Positions 19,854 through 29,499 of a DNA stretch of 32,365 nucleotides are shown one piece after another (within the stretch, counting starts at the first letter, position 1; each line of letters begins with the position of its first letter). The translations under genes were made by a program, and so were the position numbers. The notes beneath the pieces are model-generated. The model was not told the origin of the DNA. It saw only the letters and a program-made list of their open reading frames with translations, and did not search any database. The stretch comes from Welwitschia mirabilis (Eukaryota; Gnetophyta; Gnetopsida; Welwitschiales): positions 169,383,253-169,415,617 of the forward strand of contig JBOZIK010000001.1 of NCBI GenBank assembly GCA_051453625.1, in the 5' to 3' direction.

Positions 19854-20159
19854 GAAAAGGCATTAGATAAAAAGACAAAGGAGTTGGATGAAGTACAAAA
19901 CAACATCAAAGAGCTTTGCCATCAAATTGAAGAACTTCATTAAAGACCAAGGCTAAGGCTTAGATTAGGCATTAATCCTAAACTAGAGCAACTTGTGTCA
20001 TCTAAGTAATCTTAATAAACTGAAATAAATAAATTAAAAGTTGCTAAACTTGCTAGTAACTAAGGAGCCACTAAACAACCTAGTAAGTCAGAAATTTCTA
20101 TCAAAGAAGATATACTAAATCCCAAAAATCTACTTCAAAATTTATTCAATAACATGTAA
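19854..20159 (+). pseudogene. Decayed coiled-coil-like frame inside copia B
   Basis: One frame reads EKALDKKTKELDEV, then IKELCHQIEELH to a stop at 19941-19943, with Leu/Ile spacing like a coiled coil. The same frame goes on with LGINPKLEQLVSSK, later EINKLKVAKLASN and SISIKEDILNPKNLLQNLF-like sequence, to TAA 20157-20159. It has about five stops over 100 codons. It may be a degenerate Gag-like ORF or a captured host gene piece. The family is unknown. Confidence 0.35.
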
Positions 20160-20640
20160 AGTTTTCTTATTAGAAGCTAAAACAAATCTTTCCTTCTAAA
20201 ATTCCTTCCTTATAAAAATTCATCTTTTTCTAAAGTAATAGCAAAAGTAAAGTTATGCTAAGTATTTATGTTTGTTTTGTACTTCATCCTAGGAACAACA
20301 TAAGCCCTTGACATGAAACAAGTACTTACCTATATTAAGGAAATAATACTAATCAAAGGCTAGATGTATTAGATTAAGGCAAAGTATTAAACATTAATAG
20401 CTACAAAAAATTATTAATACCATAAAGGCAAAAGGGTAATTAAAAATTACAAGAGATGAAGTTTATTAAAAAGTTAGGGCCCTACCATTTTCCAAAAGAA
20501 ATTAAGACTAAAGATAAATAATTTTCTTTGAAGATAATAAAATGTATAAAAAAGAGAAAATATACAAGTAAACAAAATGGGATAAATACAAATTAATTCA
20601 TACAAATTAAAAGATAAAAAATCCAAAATTAAAATTCAAA
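20160..20640 (+). other. Copia B interior, unassigned
   Basis: AT-rich, becoming A-rich toward 20640. No frame or motif is recognised. Confidence 0.45.
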
Positions 20641-20760
20641 AGAAAAATCAAGTTAGATGAACTAAAAGATAAAAGGTTTAGAACTAAAACTTAGAATAAG
20701 AATTATGTTAGATGAACAAAAGGATAAGAAGTCTAAAATTAAATTTCTCAAATTAAAAAG
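20641..20760 (+). repeat. A-rich tandem pair before copia B 3' LTR
   Basis: Two units offset by 55 bases, each with GTTAGATGAAC (20652 and 20707) followed by AAAAG(G/A)ATAA-like sequence. Confidence 0.5.
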
Positions 20761-20781
20761 TTTAAAATCCAAGTTAAAATT

Positions 20782-20790
20782 AAAGCAGAG
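20782..20790 (+). promoter_or_regulatory. Copia B polypurine tract
   Basis: AAAGCAGAG immediately before the 3' LTR start, with one C interrupting the purines. Confidence 0.45.
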
Positions 20791-21348
20791 TTTTACTAAG
20801 TTAATGTAATTAGCCTTAAGACAATTGTTAGCTTATTTAACGAAAAAACAAATAGATGTATTTTATTTCATATTCAAATAATACAACTTTTTCTACTTGA
20901 CAAAAGATTATAAGGTGAAGAATTTTACAAAGGAAATTAATCATTTAAGATTCATTCAAGCAAGGAAAAGAAGAAAAAAAGCATGATAAAACACTTATAG
21001 TAACACTAGCCTAAGTCCAAGACTTAGGAAAGTGGTTCATCCATGAACCACCACCTCCTTCACCAAAATACCAATGTCATGTATTATTTACTTTTTAACA
21101 AAACAAAAAATTTATAACAAACCCTTTTTGCTATTATTGATTCTGTTAAATAAAATATTGGTTCCTTTAATTTTATTTATTTCTTTTTACTCATGAAACA
21201 AGTTTAATGACTATGAAACACACTAATAAAAGCTTCTATATAGGACATATTTTTATACTTCCACTTTGCACAATTCCAACATTATTTTGGAGCACTTCTA
21301 TCCAAACTTTGAGATGGTATTATAGCTCTTCTATGATAAATTCTAATG
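20791..21348 (+). repeat. Copia B 3' LTR
   Basis: Aligns with the two pieces of the 5' LTR. Its first bases are TTTT where the other copy has TGTA, and it ends TTCTAATG where the other ends TTCTAACA. It reads continuously across the point where gypsy C interrupts the 5' copy, which gives an undisturbed reference for that insertion. Confidence 0.78.
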
Positions 21349-21644
21349 TAGTACACAGAACACTCTAAAAGCATCAATGGGTTAAGACTTATTTTGTAGG
21401 AAGTATATGCAACGCATCCTACGATAGTCATTGATGAAAGTAAGAAAATAGTTTTGTTCTTTTAGGGACAAAACAGGTAATGGTCCACATAAGCCACTAT
21501 GGATTAGTTCAATTTTCATGTTCACTCTTTTCATTTTATTTTTTTAAAATGGCTTAAGATGTCTTTTTTTCATTTAACAAGCTTGTTAGACTAGTCCTTC
21601 AATTTTAAGTTTTAAAACTTCTTCATTGATGTAATGTAGTTTCA
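21349..21644 (-). pseudogene. Copia A integrase, N-terminal side of catalytic core
   Basis: The minus strand reads INEEVLKLKIEGLV, then ELIHSGLCGPLPVLSLKEQN, then YFLTFINDYRRMRCIYFLQN and PIDAFRVF. This is the GAG_pre/integrase region of copia (family form LIHTDxCGPM...FIDDYSR...WVYFL). The first catalytic Asp is Gly here (GGC at 21493-21495). The frame breaks at the copia B insertion and resumes at 7107 with KNQI and LRINRGGEY, so the two parts belong to one gene. Confidence 0.82.
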
Positions 21645-21715
21645 NNNNNNNNNNNNNNNNNNNNNNNNNNNNNNNNNNNNNNNNNNNNNNNNNNNNNNNN
21701 NNNNNNNNNNNNNNN
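21645..21715. other. Assembly gap, 71 N
   Basis: Lies in copia A pol where the integrase zinc-binding HHCC region would be expected. Confidence 0.97.
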
Positions 21716-22130
21716 AGACATTGTGATTGACTGTTTAACTTGTAACAGAAAGCTTTTACCATCTTGAACTACTTTAATGTGCTTTTTTAATTTTCCTATG
21801 ACACAACATAACCTATTTTTCTTTTTACCAAATTTAACTTCATAGCCATCTTAAAGTAGAGAAAAAACTAATATTATGTTCATTTTGAAGTTTGAAATAT
21901 CAAGTGTATTTGTAAGGATAAAAAATAATAGATTCATAGTTTTCACTTGAGTTAGTCTTAGTTTCATTTCATTGTTAATGGTTATGTGTTTTGTGATGAT
22001 CCTTGGGGTTGGCTTAAGCTTTATGAAACATTCCTCATTGCTAGTCATATGACTTGATGTTTTTGAGTCCATGAGTCATGTTTCATTGTTGCTTATAAAG
22101 CTTATGAATAATTCTTCTTAATAAATCATA
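21716..22130 (-). pseudogene. Copia A protease and linker to integrase
   Basis: The minus-strand open stretch 21851-22072 begins MDSKTSSHMTSNEECF, the copia protease active site (normally LDSGASSHMT). The key Gly codon is AAA (Lys, 22061-22063) and the next Ala is Thr, both explained by G-to-A changes, so the Asp-Ser-Gly motif is gone. Further on, TLDISNFKMNIILVFSLL matches the usual LYVPDIxKNLISVSLL, and DGYEVKFGKK follows after a stop. A stop just before MDS falls where Trp is normal. Protease activity is excluded. Confidence 0.8.
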
Positions 22131-22330
22131 TCATCACTTAGGATTACAATTTCAAAGTTCTTGTCCTTATTTTCCTTAGTATTCTTGTTTTTCTTGTTGT
22201 GCTTGATCTTGTCTTGTGAGTAGTTTGAATTCTTAAAATAGTGTTTGTAAAAGGGATAAATAACCTTAGTATAGAAATTGTAAATTTTTAATTTTATTTT
22301 TCTTTGTCTCATGTATTTCTTAGATGTAGA
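22118..22330 (-). pseudogene. Copia A Gag nucleocapsid, zinc knuckle with all ligands lost
   Basis: A 64-codon minus-strand frame lies in the same frame as, and just upstream of, the protease. It contains YNFYTKVIYPFYKHY, whose spacing Y-x2-Y-x4-Y-x4-Y is exactly that of a C-x2-C-x4-H-x4-C knuckle. The four codons TAC, TAT, TAT and TAT are each one transition from TGC, TGT, CAT and TGT. Lys-rich sequence follows (KIKHNKKNKNTKENKDK), as in copia Gag. RNA binding through zinc would be lost. Confidence 0.65.
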
Positions 22331-22940
22331 AAGACTTATTCGTATTTTTCCTTCTCTTCTTTTTCTTTTTGGCTTAATGGACTTTTTCCATTAGCTATTC
22401 AAATGAACAAATTTATCACCATGTTTTAATGCTTTAATAAACATGTCAAATTAATGACTAAGTGAGGTAAACTTTTAACCATTTTTTCATTCTTTATAAC
22501 ACCTCATTATTTAATTCATGCCTTTAGGTTGATAATCTTATTCTTCAGATGAGTAACATCTTGGAGATCTCCAACCTTGATCATAAAAATTTCACGAATT
22601 GATGACTACTTATATGGTTGATTTTAACTTGAAAGATATCCTCCAGGAAGTTTCAAAGTTCTTCAAGATTCCTAGTATTATAAATCAAAGAATAAACTTT
22701 GTTACTAACATTTATGATTATAAAAAGTTTGGTTAAATGTGCATCTTCATTCGTTTTGTGGATACACTTCTATTAAAGTAAATATCAAGTTCTTACTCAA
22801 CTATGAAATCATTCATACTCATCTTTCAAATGGTATAGTTTGAGTGATTAAGATGTGATAACCTAGGAGACATCCAATACAATTGAATTACCCTTAAAGA
22901 AGCATCATTTTTTTAATTTAATTACAATAAGGACATTATT
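22331..22940 (-). pseudogene. Copia A Gag capsid region, decayed
   Basis: On the minus strand: SNYTI-stop-KMSMNDFI (family: NYxxWKxxMEDFL, with Trp now a stop), then YSLIYNTRNLEELWNFLEDI (family: A-E-W-x-x-L-E-x-x-Y) and VGDLQDVTHLKNKIINLKA (family: M-x-EG-S-V-x-E-H-x-N-x-F). Block order and spacing fit the UBN2-type Gag of copia elements. Several stops and shifts are present. The 5' LTR and primer site expected further right (above 22940) are not seen, so the element is truncated or cut there. Confidence 0.75.
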
Positions 22941-22964
22941 ACTTCTTGTAAGATTTACTCACAG

Positions 22965-23515
22965 GATTCACATCAGAGAATCTATGTGAGGATAGGCCCC
23001 CATACCCACTCACTTAAATGTATAAAGCACAAATAATTTATGTTGATTAATTTTTTGATTAATATACAATGATTATATTTAAGGGTTATGGATTAAGATA
23101 CTATTATTTAGTATTTCAATGGAGAGCACACCCATACAAGTATAAAAGGAGCACTCGAGTGTTTGGTTGCACTAATAGCTAAGCATTCATGCTTACGTAT
23201 CCTCATCTAGAGGAAGTCAGATCATACGTAGTTCTATCTTGCACCTTATTCCCATCTCCACCAATATGCATGAGGGTATGATATATCAAGATGGTCCATA
23301 TCAATGGGCATGTGGTGATCAAACACGTGGTCTACTATACAATTAATGTAATAATGCAATAATTAAAACTCAATGCCATAATAAAAGACTTAAAACAACA
23401 TTCCATATGTCACAAATCAGCTTAGAAATGCATTTAAAATAATGCAACGCAATGCAACACTCATAGGGACACTCGAGTATATAGTGAGCCCTTGAAGTCG
23501 TCATTTGATTGTAAT
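22965..23515. repeat. Unclassified repeat-like sequence
   Basis: The texture changes abruptly after copia A gag. The block has phrases such as GGATAGGCCCCCATACCCAC, GTATAAAAGGAGCACTCGAG and GGGCATGTGGTGATCAAACA, and could be part of another LTR or unclassified transposon. ACTCGAGT occurs twice (about 23152 and 23471). No coding domain is visible. Confidence 0.35.
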
Positions 23516-23715
23516 CATTCATTGGTAACCTCAATCACCAAGTATAAGAGGCCCCTCATTTCTTCCCAGCCTCTTGGTGTGAGCTAATGGGAGAAGAAAT
23601 CTTAATAGAATGAACATCCATTATTAACCTTAATCACCAAGCATAAGAGACCCCTCATTTCTCCCTAATGTCNNNNNNNGAGTCAATCAAAGGGAAAATA
23701 TCAATAGAATGAACA
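23516..23715 (+). repeat. Tandem pair of about 100-base units
   Basis: Two units, both with (T)AACCT(C/T)AATCACCAAG, ATAAGAG(G/A)CCCCTCATTTC and ending TCAATAGAATGAACAT or TTAATAGAATGAACAT. The second unit includes a run of seven N (23673-23679). Confidence 0.85.
23673..23679. other. Seven-N ambiguity inside the second tandem unit
   Basis: Undetermined bases at the point where unit 1 reads CTTGGTGT. Confidence 0.9.
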
Positions 23716-23829
23716 TTATAATAAGCTCATGCAATGGTCAAATGTAATCAAACACATATAACACACACATAGACACACACGCCGTTTTGGTAGGGCATCT
23801 CATAGTTACTTCTTTTATATTAAAACATA

Positions 23830-23997
23830 ATGGATCTAACAATATACATATATAGTATTGAAAGAAAAACTATCCATATGCCACTCACCAAGCTCAACAA
23901 GACTAATAACATAATGAATCTAACAATATACATATATAGTATTGAAAGAAAAATTGCTCGTATGCCACTCACCAAGCTTAACAAAACTTATAACAAT
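23830..23997 (+). repeat. Tandem pair of 84-base units
   Basis: Units start at 23830 and 23914; both read ATG(G/A)ATCTAACAATATAC and CATATATAGTATTGAAAG, with CCACTCACCAAGCT later. As 84 is a multiple of three, the duplication produces a repetitive 65-codon frame (23830-24027), which I do not take as a gene. Confidence 0.9.
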
Positions 23998-24283
23998 AGA
24001 AATCAAAGGATAAAGAAAGCTAATTAATGCTTAATATTTCAATAATCATCATAAAAAAATCACCTATATTATATCATTACATGCACAAGATATTGAATAC
24101 CTACTTGAGACATTCAATTTATATTCCTGAACATCTAATAAAACACTTTAAGGATGCATACCTTAAATGCAATAAAGCTTACTAGAAGCAACCATGATTA
24201 TTAAGAAATGTGCTAAACTTGCATCATTTTATATTATAATGTGCATAACATAATTGCATTGAATCACACTAAAAGAAACCACG

Positions 24284-24330
24284 AATGTTAGTAAATACAC
24301 CTAACATAAATGTTAGTAAATACACCTAAC
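24284..24330 (+). repeat. Tandem pair of 22-base repeats
   Basis: AATGTTAGTAAATACACCTA followed by AC occurs at 24284-24305 and again at 24309-24330, separated by three bases. Confidence 0.92.
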
Positions 24331-27176
24331 AAGCATCATTGCATAATTATGAATTTTTGCATGAAATAATTAAGAGAAAAAAACATAGCATACACTCTAT
24401 CTAAAGGACATATGATCTTAAAAACCATTATAAGTGATCAAAATAATGTAATGTATGCTTAAGCATAACACTAAAATAAGAAAAAATCTATAAACATGGA
24501 ATATATGAAAATACCATTAGAATGGATGAAACATCATTAATAATTTCAAAATCTTGGCATGCATTGCTAACTAATATCAAACTTTCTCTTTTAGAACAAT
24601 CTCACCTTCTCATCAAAATAAGCTTACCAATTTAATATTTTAACATACACATATCACAAATATTTATAAAATGATTACACAATGATTATCCCAATTATAA
24701 CAACCACATTTATCAACAACTTAATTAGCAAGGTGACATTATCACATACATGTAGTGTTTCCTACACATCCAAAGGGTATTAACAAGTTTCTTTTCCCAT
24801 TGTATTACATTTTTATCACCAAAGTTTAATTGAAGAGTAGATCTTAAACTATTTTATAACTATAGTCTAATAAAGTTAATTTATAAAACAAAACTAGTGC
24901 TTGAGCATTTCTCATTCCTTATCCTTAACATCATTTCCTTTATAGGTTATAAACATAAATAAGTTTAGACCATGTCATTATCTTCATCCAATTACCATCT
25001 TGTTACCTTTTAAAATGTTTATGCCTACTACATCCTAAAGTTCAAATATAAAATAAATTAAAGTTATTAATTTCACAATAGTTTAGAGCCTAATTAAAAC
25101 CCAGCTATGCTTCCACTAAATACTATAGGTATGTGTTAAAATAGCATAGAAATAGGTTATGGAAGACTCATAGGTTGAAAAAATTATAATCTATCATACA
25201 AAATATTGGTACTAACATATAATAAGAATCAATATAGTAAGAGCTTTATATTATATATATAATTAACACATGTAAAGGAATCTTTACTAACAATGGACAT
25301 AAAAAGAAGTCCAAAGTAAAAGGCTAAGTAATTAGGCATAATAACTTATAATTAATATTCAATACAAGGGCTTGTAATGATAACATAAATAAGTTAGCAT
25401 GTTGATGCAACAAGTGTAATGTAAAAAGAAGTTACCCATAGACTTATACATAATGTGGGCTAAAATAAAACTATAACATGAAATAATCCACAGGGTCATA
25501 AATAAGAGTCAAATAATAATAAGGGCCAACCAATATGAGTACCACTAAGAAGATATCAAAAGGGTAATGTCAAAGGATCTAATTCAAAGGTATTATAAAA
25601 AGATGTACTAATAATAAAAGTGAATAATTTAAGGGAGCTTACTGAGGAGGCTTACCACATAGAAGCACATACTAGAAGCACATGCCATACTCTTATATAC
25701 ATACTCGTCGCTCTTTATTATTTATACACTTCGCCTTTTATCATAATTTACTTCCTTCTATATTTTTTTTGTTTATCTCACTCATACTATGCACTCCTTA
25801 TACTATTCTATGCATTTGCAAACCTAAGGTAACAAATATGATGCCAAAGGTAACATATATTTGATATATATCAACATATTACTCGTCACACATATAATTT
25901 ACATAAAAACACTTAAAGTGGGTAAAAGTCGATAGAAGCAATAAGAGAAAGCCTTTGTTTTTAGTGTATAGGTTTGAGTATTCTCTAAATGTTGAAATTA
26001 TTCTTTGTTCTACAATAGTGACAAGAAAAGAATTTATGATATTCATGTCATAATGTCATGAGAAATTATTATTTATTCTATAATAGGTTTGGATAGACTT
26101 TTTTGCTTGTTAACCATCTTATCCTACCTACCACATGAGGACATTCACCTAATAATATAAGATCAAACATGTTTTAGATAGGATTAAGATTGTAAACTAA
26201 ATAATAATTGTAGATAATATAATCAATTAGGTACTTTAGGAAACTCAAACATAGAAAAATAAATTCATTCATTACAAGCACTTTTCTAATACCACGCATC
26301 ATGTAGACACGAAAAGACATATTGCATTCATTACTAGTTTCTTAATTGGATCAAAGCACATGGGTGTCCCTTATTAGTTTGCAAGCTAACCATTAAATGT
26401 TTGAGTCTTATTTAGGATTCAAAACCAAAACATTAATGCTCATGCTTGGATCTGCCTTGAAGAAATGGATAGAAACCATAAGTCAGCTCATGTACTATAG
26501 GATTTAAACCCTAGAGGTCAAAGCTCATAAGTTATAAACATGAACTAAACAAGATACCCTATATGCTAAGCTCTGTTTCAATGTATTAATGTACATAAAG
26601 ATTTTTACTTATGCTTATAAGGGTGTATCATACTCTAAAACAAAAGGTCAACTTTTCTATTAAAAGGAAACAAATTGTATTAAATAGAGTTTGTATAGTT
26701 TTTATGACAGATAATTCACTATAGTACTCAATGTTACAGTCACAAAAATTGAGCTCAAAAGCTTTCACAAGCCTCATTAGACCAATTCTCTATGAGTTTG
26801 TTTAGATAATCAATGTTGATCTTGCATTTTGAAATTTGAACTCTAATCTATTGGGTAGAAAATCAAAATGAGTTAGTTGATTATGAACCTCGCAGGGTGA
26901 ATTCAATCCCCCAAATGTTCCAAGAAAGACTACTCATTATGAAGAGGGCAACGATATTTTTGATATTGTATCTTCTTAATTACTAACATTATTAATAATT
27001 TATCTGCGACTAGAGTCCTCCAAGATTCCTTCCACTAGAAAACTACTAGATATTAAAAGGATTTTCTAAATTTTTCACTGGGAAATTATTTAGATTAAAG
27101 CTTAATATTGGAATTAATGTCATGATCTTTTTCTTTTTCTTTTCTCTTTTTTTTGGTTAAAAGACACTTTCAATTA
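24331..27176. other. Unassigned AT-rich region
   Basis: About 2.8 kb with no recognised coding domain, RNA gene or element boundary. The overlapping 70- and 60-codon frames near 25620-25864 are rich in Tyr, Leu, Ile and Phe from T-rich DNA and look like chance. The missing copia A 5' LTR could lie here, but I found no match to the 3' LTR by eye. Confidence 0.45.
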
Positions 27177-27332
27177 TTAGTTGGAAGCCACTAGCTGGAA
27201 GCCATCATCATCCATAGCATGGAGTTGTTTCACTTGATTAATAAAATATTTGAAAACTCTATGCATGGAATTAACTAAGTCATCGACTTGTTTATTCTTA
27301 GGAGCTAATTTAGTTACCTTATTAGTACCAAC
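27177..27332 (-). pseudogene. Unknown minus-strand reading frame fragment
   Basis: An open frame of 51 codons to TAA 27177-27179 reads VGTNKVTKLAPKNKQVDDLV, then MHRVFKYFINQVKQLHAMDD and GFQLVASN. Upstream the same frame stays protein-like (NDSWTFS, stop, EQSNPPKS, stop). Its composition is balanced, unlike translated AT-rich noise, so it may be a piece of a decayed gene or element. I recognise no family. The stop is followed by oligo-A on the minus strand (about 27127-27153), which could hint at a retrocopied end. Confidence 0.35.
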
Positions 27333-27375
27333 CTAGCTTTTAGGAGGATTGCTTTGCTCTTAAGAAAATGTCCAT

Positions 27376-29065
27376 GAATCATTAGCATCTTTTCATCCTT
27401 TAGAAACACTTTGCTTTTTCTCTAATTTATTTTTATTAGTATACATAGATATTCATTTGGAGAAAATGATTTTTACTATAAAAAAATTATATAAGTTGGG
27501 CCAATAAGAGTAGATAATTTTTTGATGATAATATTATTCTCAATACAAAAGTTCAAATTTTCTACTATCAAGGAAAGTGAACATTAAGTAGGAAAGACAT
27601 GCATTTAATATCAAATTAAAGCAATAGTCTTTTCGTGTCAAATGCAACCAATCTTCTTTATACTATTGCATTATGGATGTAAAAAAAAGTAATGGTAGAT
27701 TTAGAAGCTCTAAAAATCATGGGATATGTGATATTTTAATAAAGAATTATTAAAATTGAAAAACAAATTTTTTGTTATCAACATAGCATGGCAGTGATAA
27801 AATGTACCAAAATCAAAGGCCTTTTAGACCATTGTGGGATTATTAAGTTCACGAAAGGTAAACAATACATAGTACTACACATAAATGACTTTAATGTCCC
27901 TGCAACCTTACGCACTATTAACATAGCTAAAAAAGCTACTCACCTTTTGCAAAGATTGTAGCAAAAATATATCGAATCATTACGTCATTTTTATCCTTTA
28001 GAAACAGTCCATCTCCCCAGCCTTTTAAAACCCTTCTTGTTAATAATTAATGAACATGCATTACAAAAATGAACTTTGCAGTGAGAAACTTGACATGAGC
28101 GGGACAAATAAAAGTAGACATTCTTATGGAGATACTTATCCTTTTCACAACAAAATTCAAGTTTTCTACTGTCAAGGTCAACATCAACTAAGAACTATAT
28201 GGACTTAAGCAAGAACAATGGTATTTTTATGTTGACTGCAATCATATTTACTTACAATATTGCATTTTAGTTGATGTTAGGTTTGAAAACTTTGGAAAAG
28301 AGGTCACTTTTGATATTTTAATGCAAGACGATTGAAATTATTAAAATAGCATGTTAATGATAAAAAGAACTAAAATCAAAAGCCTTTTGGACAATTGCTA
28401 GATTGTCAAGTTCACAAATAATAAACGACGAAGAATAATAACGCTCACGAATGACTTTAAAACTCAACCTTAGCAATGGTTTAAACAAAAATATATAGAA
28501 TCATTAGTAGATTCTCGTCCTTTTTTGTCTCCCCCTTTTCCTTTAATTTCTTGGTATTGCTGATAGACATCCATTACAAAAAATTGATCTTTGGGACGTC
28601 AAAACTGACATGAGTTGGATAAACAAAAGTAGATGATTTTCTAGTGATAATCTTACCACTTGCTCATAGTAAAAGTTTAAATTTTCTCCTATCTAGGTCA
28701 CATTAACCAAAAACTATACACACTTTGTGCTAAATGTAACAAATTTTACTCATAATATTGCATTCTAGTTATATATAAAAAAAATGTTAGATTGGAAGCT
28801 CTATAGAACACAATGCTTCTAATATTTTTGATGACAGAGGATTGAAGTTTAGAGACTATCTCTTTGCTATTAAAAACAACATGACGATGACAAAAAGAAC
28901 CAAAAACGACTTTTTGGATTATCAGTGGGCTATTAAGTTAACAAAGGGTAAATGATGAAGAATAATAACACGTAATTGACTTTAATTCTCATGCAACTTC
29001 ACATATTATTAACATAATTCAAAAACTAATTCAACCTTCGTACAAATATAACATAAGTATATTGA
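27376..29065 (+). repeat. Tandem array: three diverged units of 525-600 bases
   Basis: The units begin near 27376, 27973 and 28498, each with GAATCATTA then a CATCCTTT-like or CGTCCTTT-like stretch. Ordered landmarks recur in all three: AAAGTAGA or GAGTAGA with GATAAT, TTTTCTACT or TTTTCTCCT then ATC or GTC AAGG-like sequence, TATTGCATT (about 27663, 28258, 28760), and ATGACTTTAA or TTGACTTTAA (about 27887, 28453, 28976). Units differ by many substitutions and indels. No frame is open across a unit. It may be a local satellite-like expansion of non-coding DNA. Confidence 0.8.
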
Positions 29066-29499
29066 AAAGTAATTTTCAATGTAAATGATACATTTATTTT
29101 GCAAATTACACATCTAACTTATTATAAAATATAAAATATACCCAAAATCACTATTACAAAATTTGGGGAAAAAATTCACTATTTAAGCAAAACTCACTCT
29201 CCTTTCCTTTTTTAAACTGAAAAATCCAAACTCAGTTTTTTACATTTGGGGTCTATTAGATCCCAACAAAAGTCACTAAACATGGAAATATGAGTTACAA
29301 TGTAAAAAGAAAAAGGTTTGAAGTAATACCCTCCTATCAAAGAAGTATTTTATACTTCTGATAATTTATTTTGACAAAAACTGGTAATGCCAAAATAAAA
29401 TAGTAATATAATTAACCCACAATACCAACCTTTTCTTAGATCAATGATAAATTAAAAAAATTAAAAAAGAAAAAAAATCCAAGAACATATCTGGTTGCC
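29066..29499. other. Unassigned AT-rich sequence
   Basis: No feature recognised; A-rich around 29445-29480. Confidence 0.45.

Larger units (their letters stand above)
7108..21348 (+). mobile_element. Copia B: nested LTR element, split by gypsy C
   Basis: The element lies inside the integrase gene of copia A. Its two LTRs match each other through unusual phrases such as GGCCTTAAGACA, ATTAATCATT(C/T)AAGATTCAT and GAAACAAGTTT. They are about 553 bases (7108-7321 joined to 17556-17894) and 558 bases (20791-21348). A tRNA-Met-type primer site follows the 5' LTR and a short purine tract precedes the 3' LTR, which gives plus orientation. The interior is only about 2.9 kb and shows no copia pol domains, so it resembles a non-autonomous element. 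I found no convincing target duplication; the outer bases are ATTCG on the left and TAGTA on the right. Confidence 0.75.

Noticed and set aside
7108-21348. Reading 7108-7321 and 20791-21010 as pieces of copia A integrase
   Set aside because: They are copies of each other and begin and end as LTRs. The integrase motifs stop outside them on both sides.
25620-25864. Two overlapping membrane-like frames
   Set aside because: Overlapping frames of the same T-rich DNA with no conserved motif; most likely chance.
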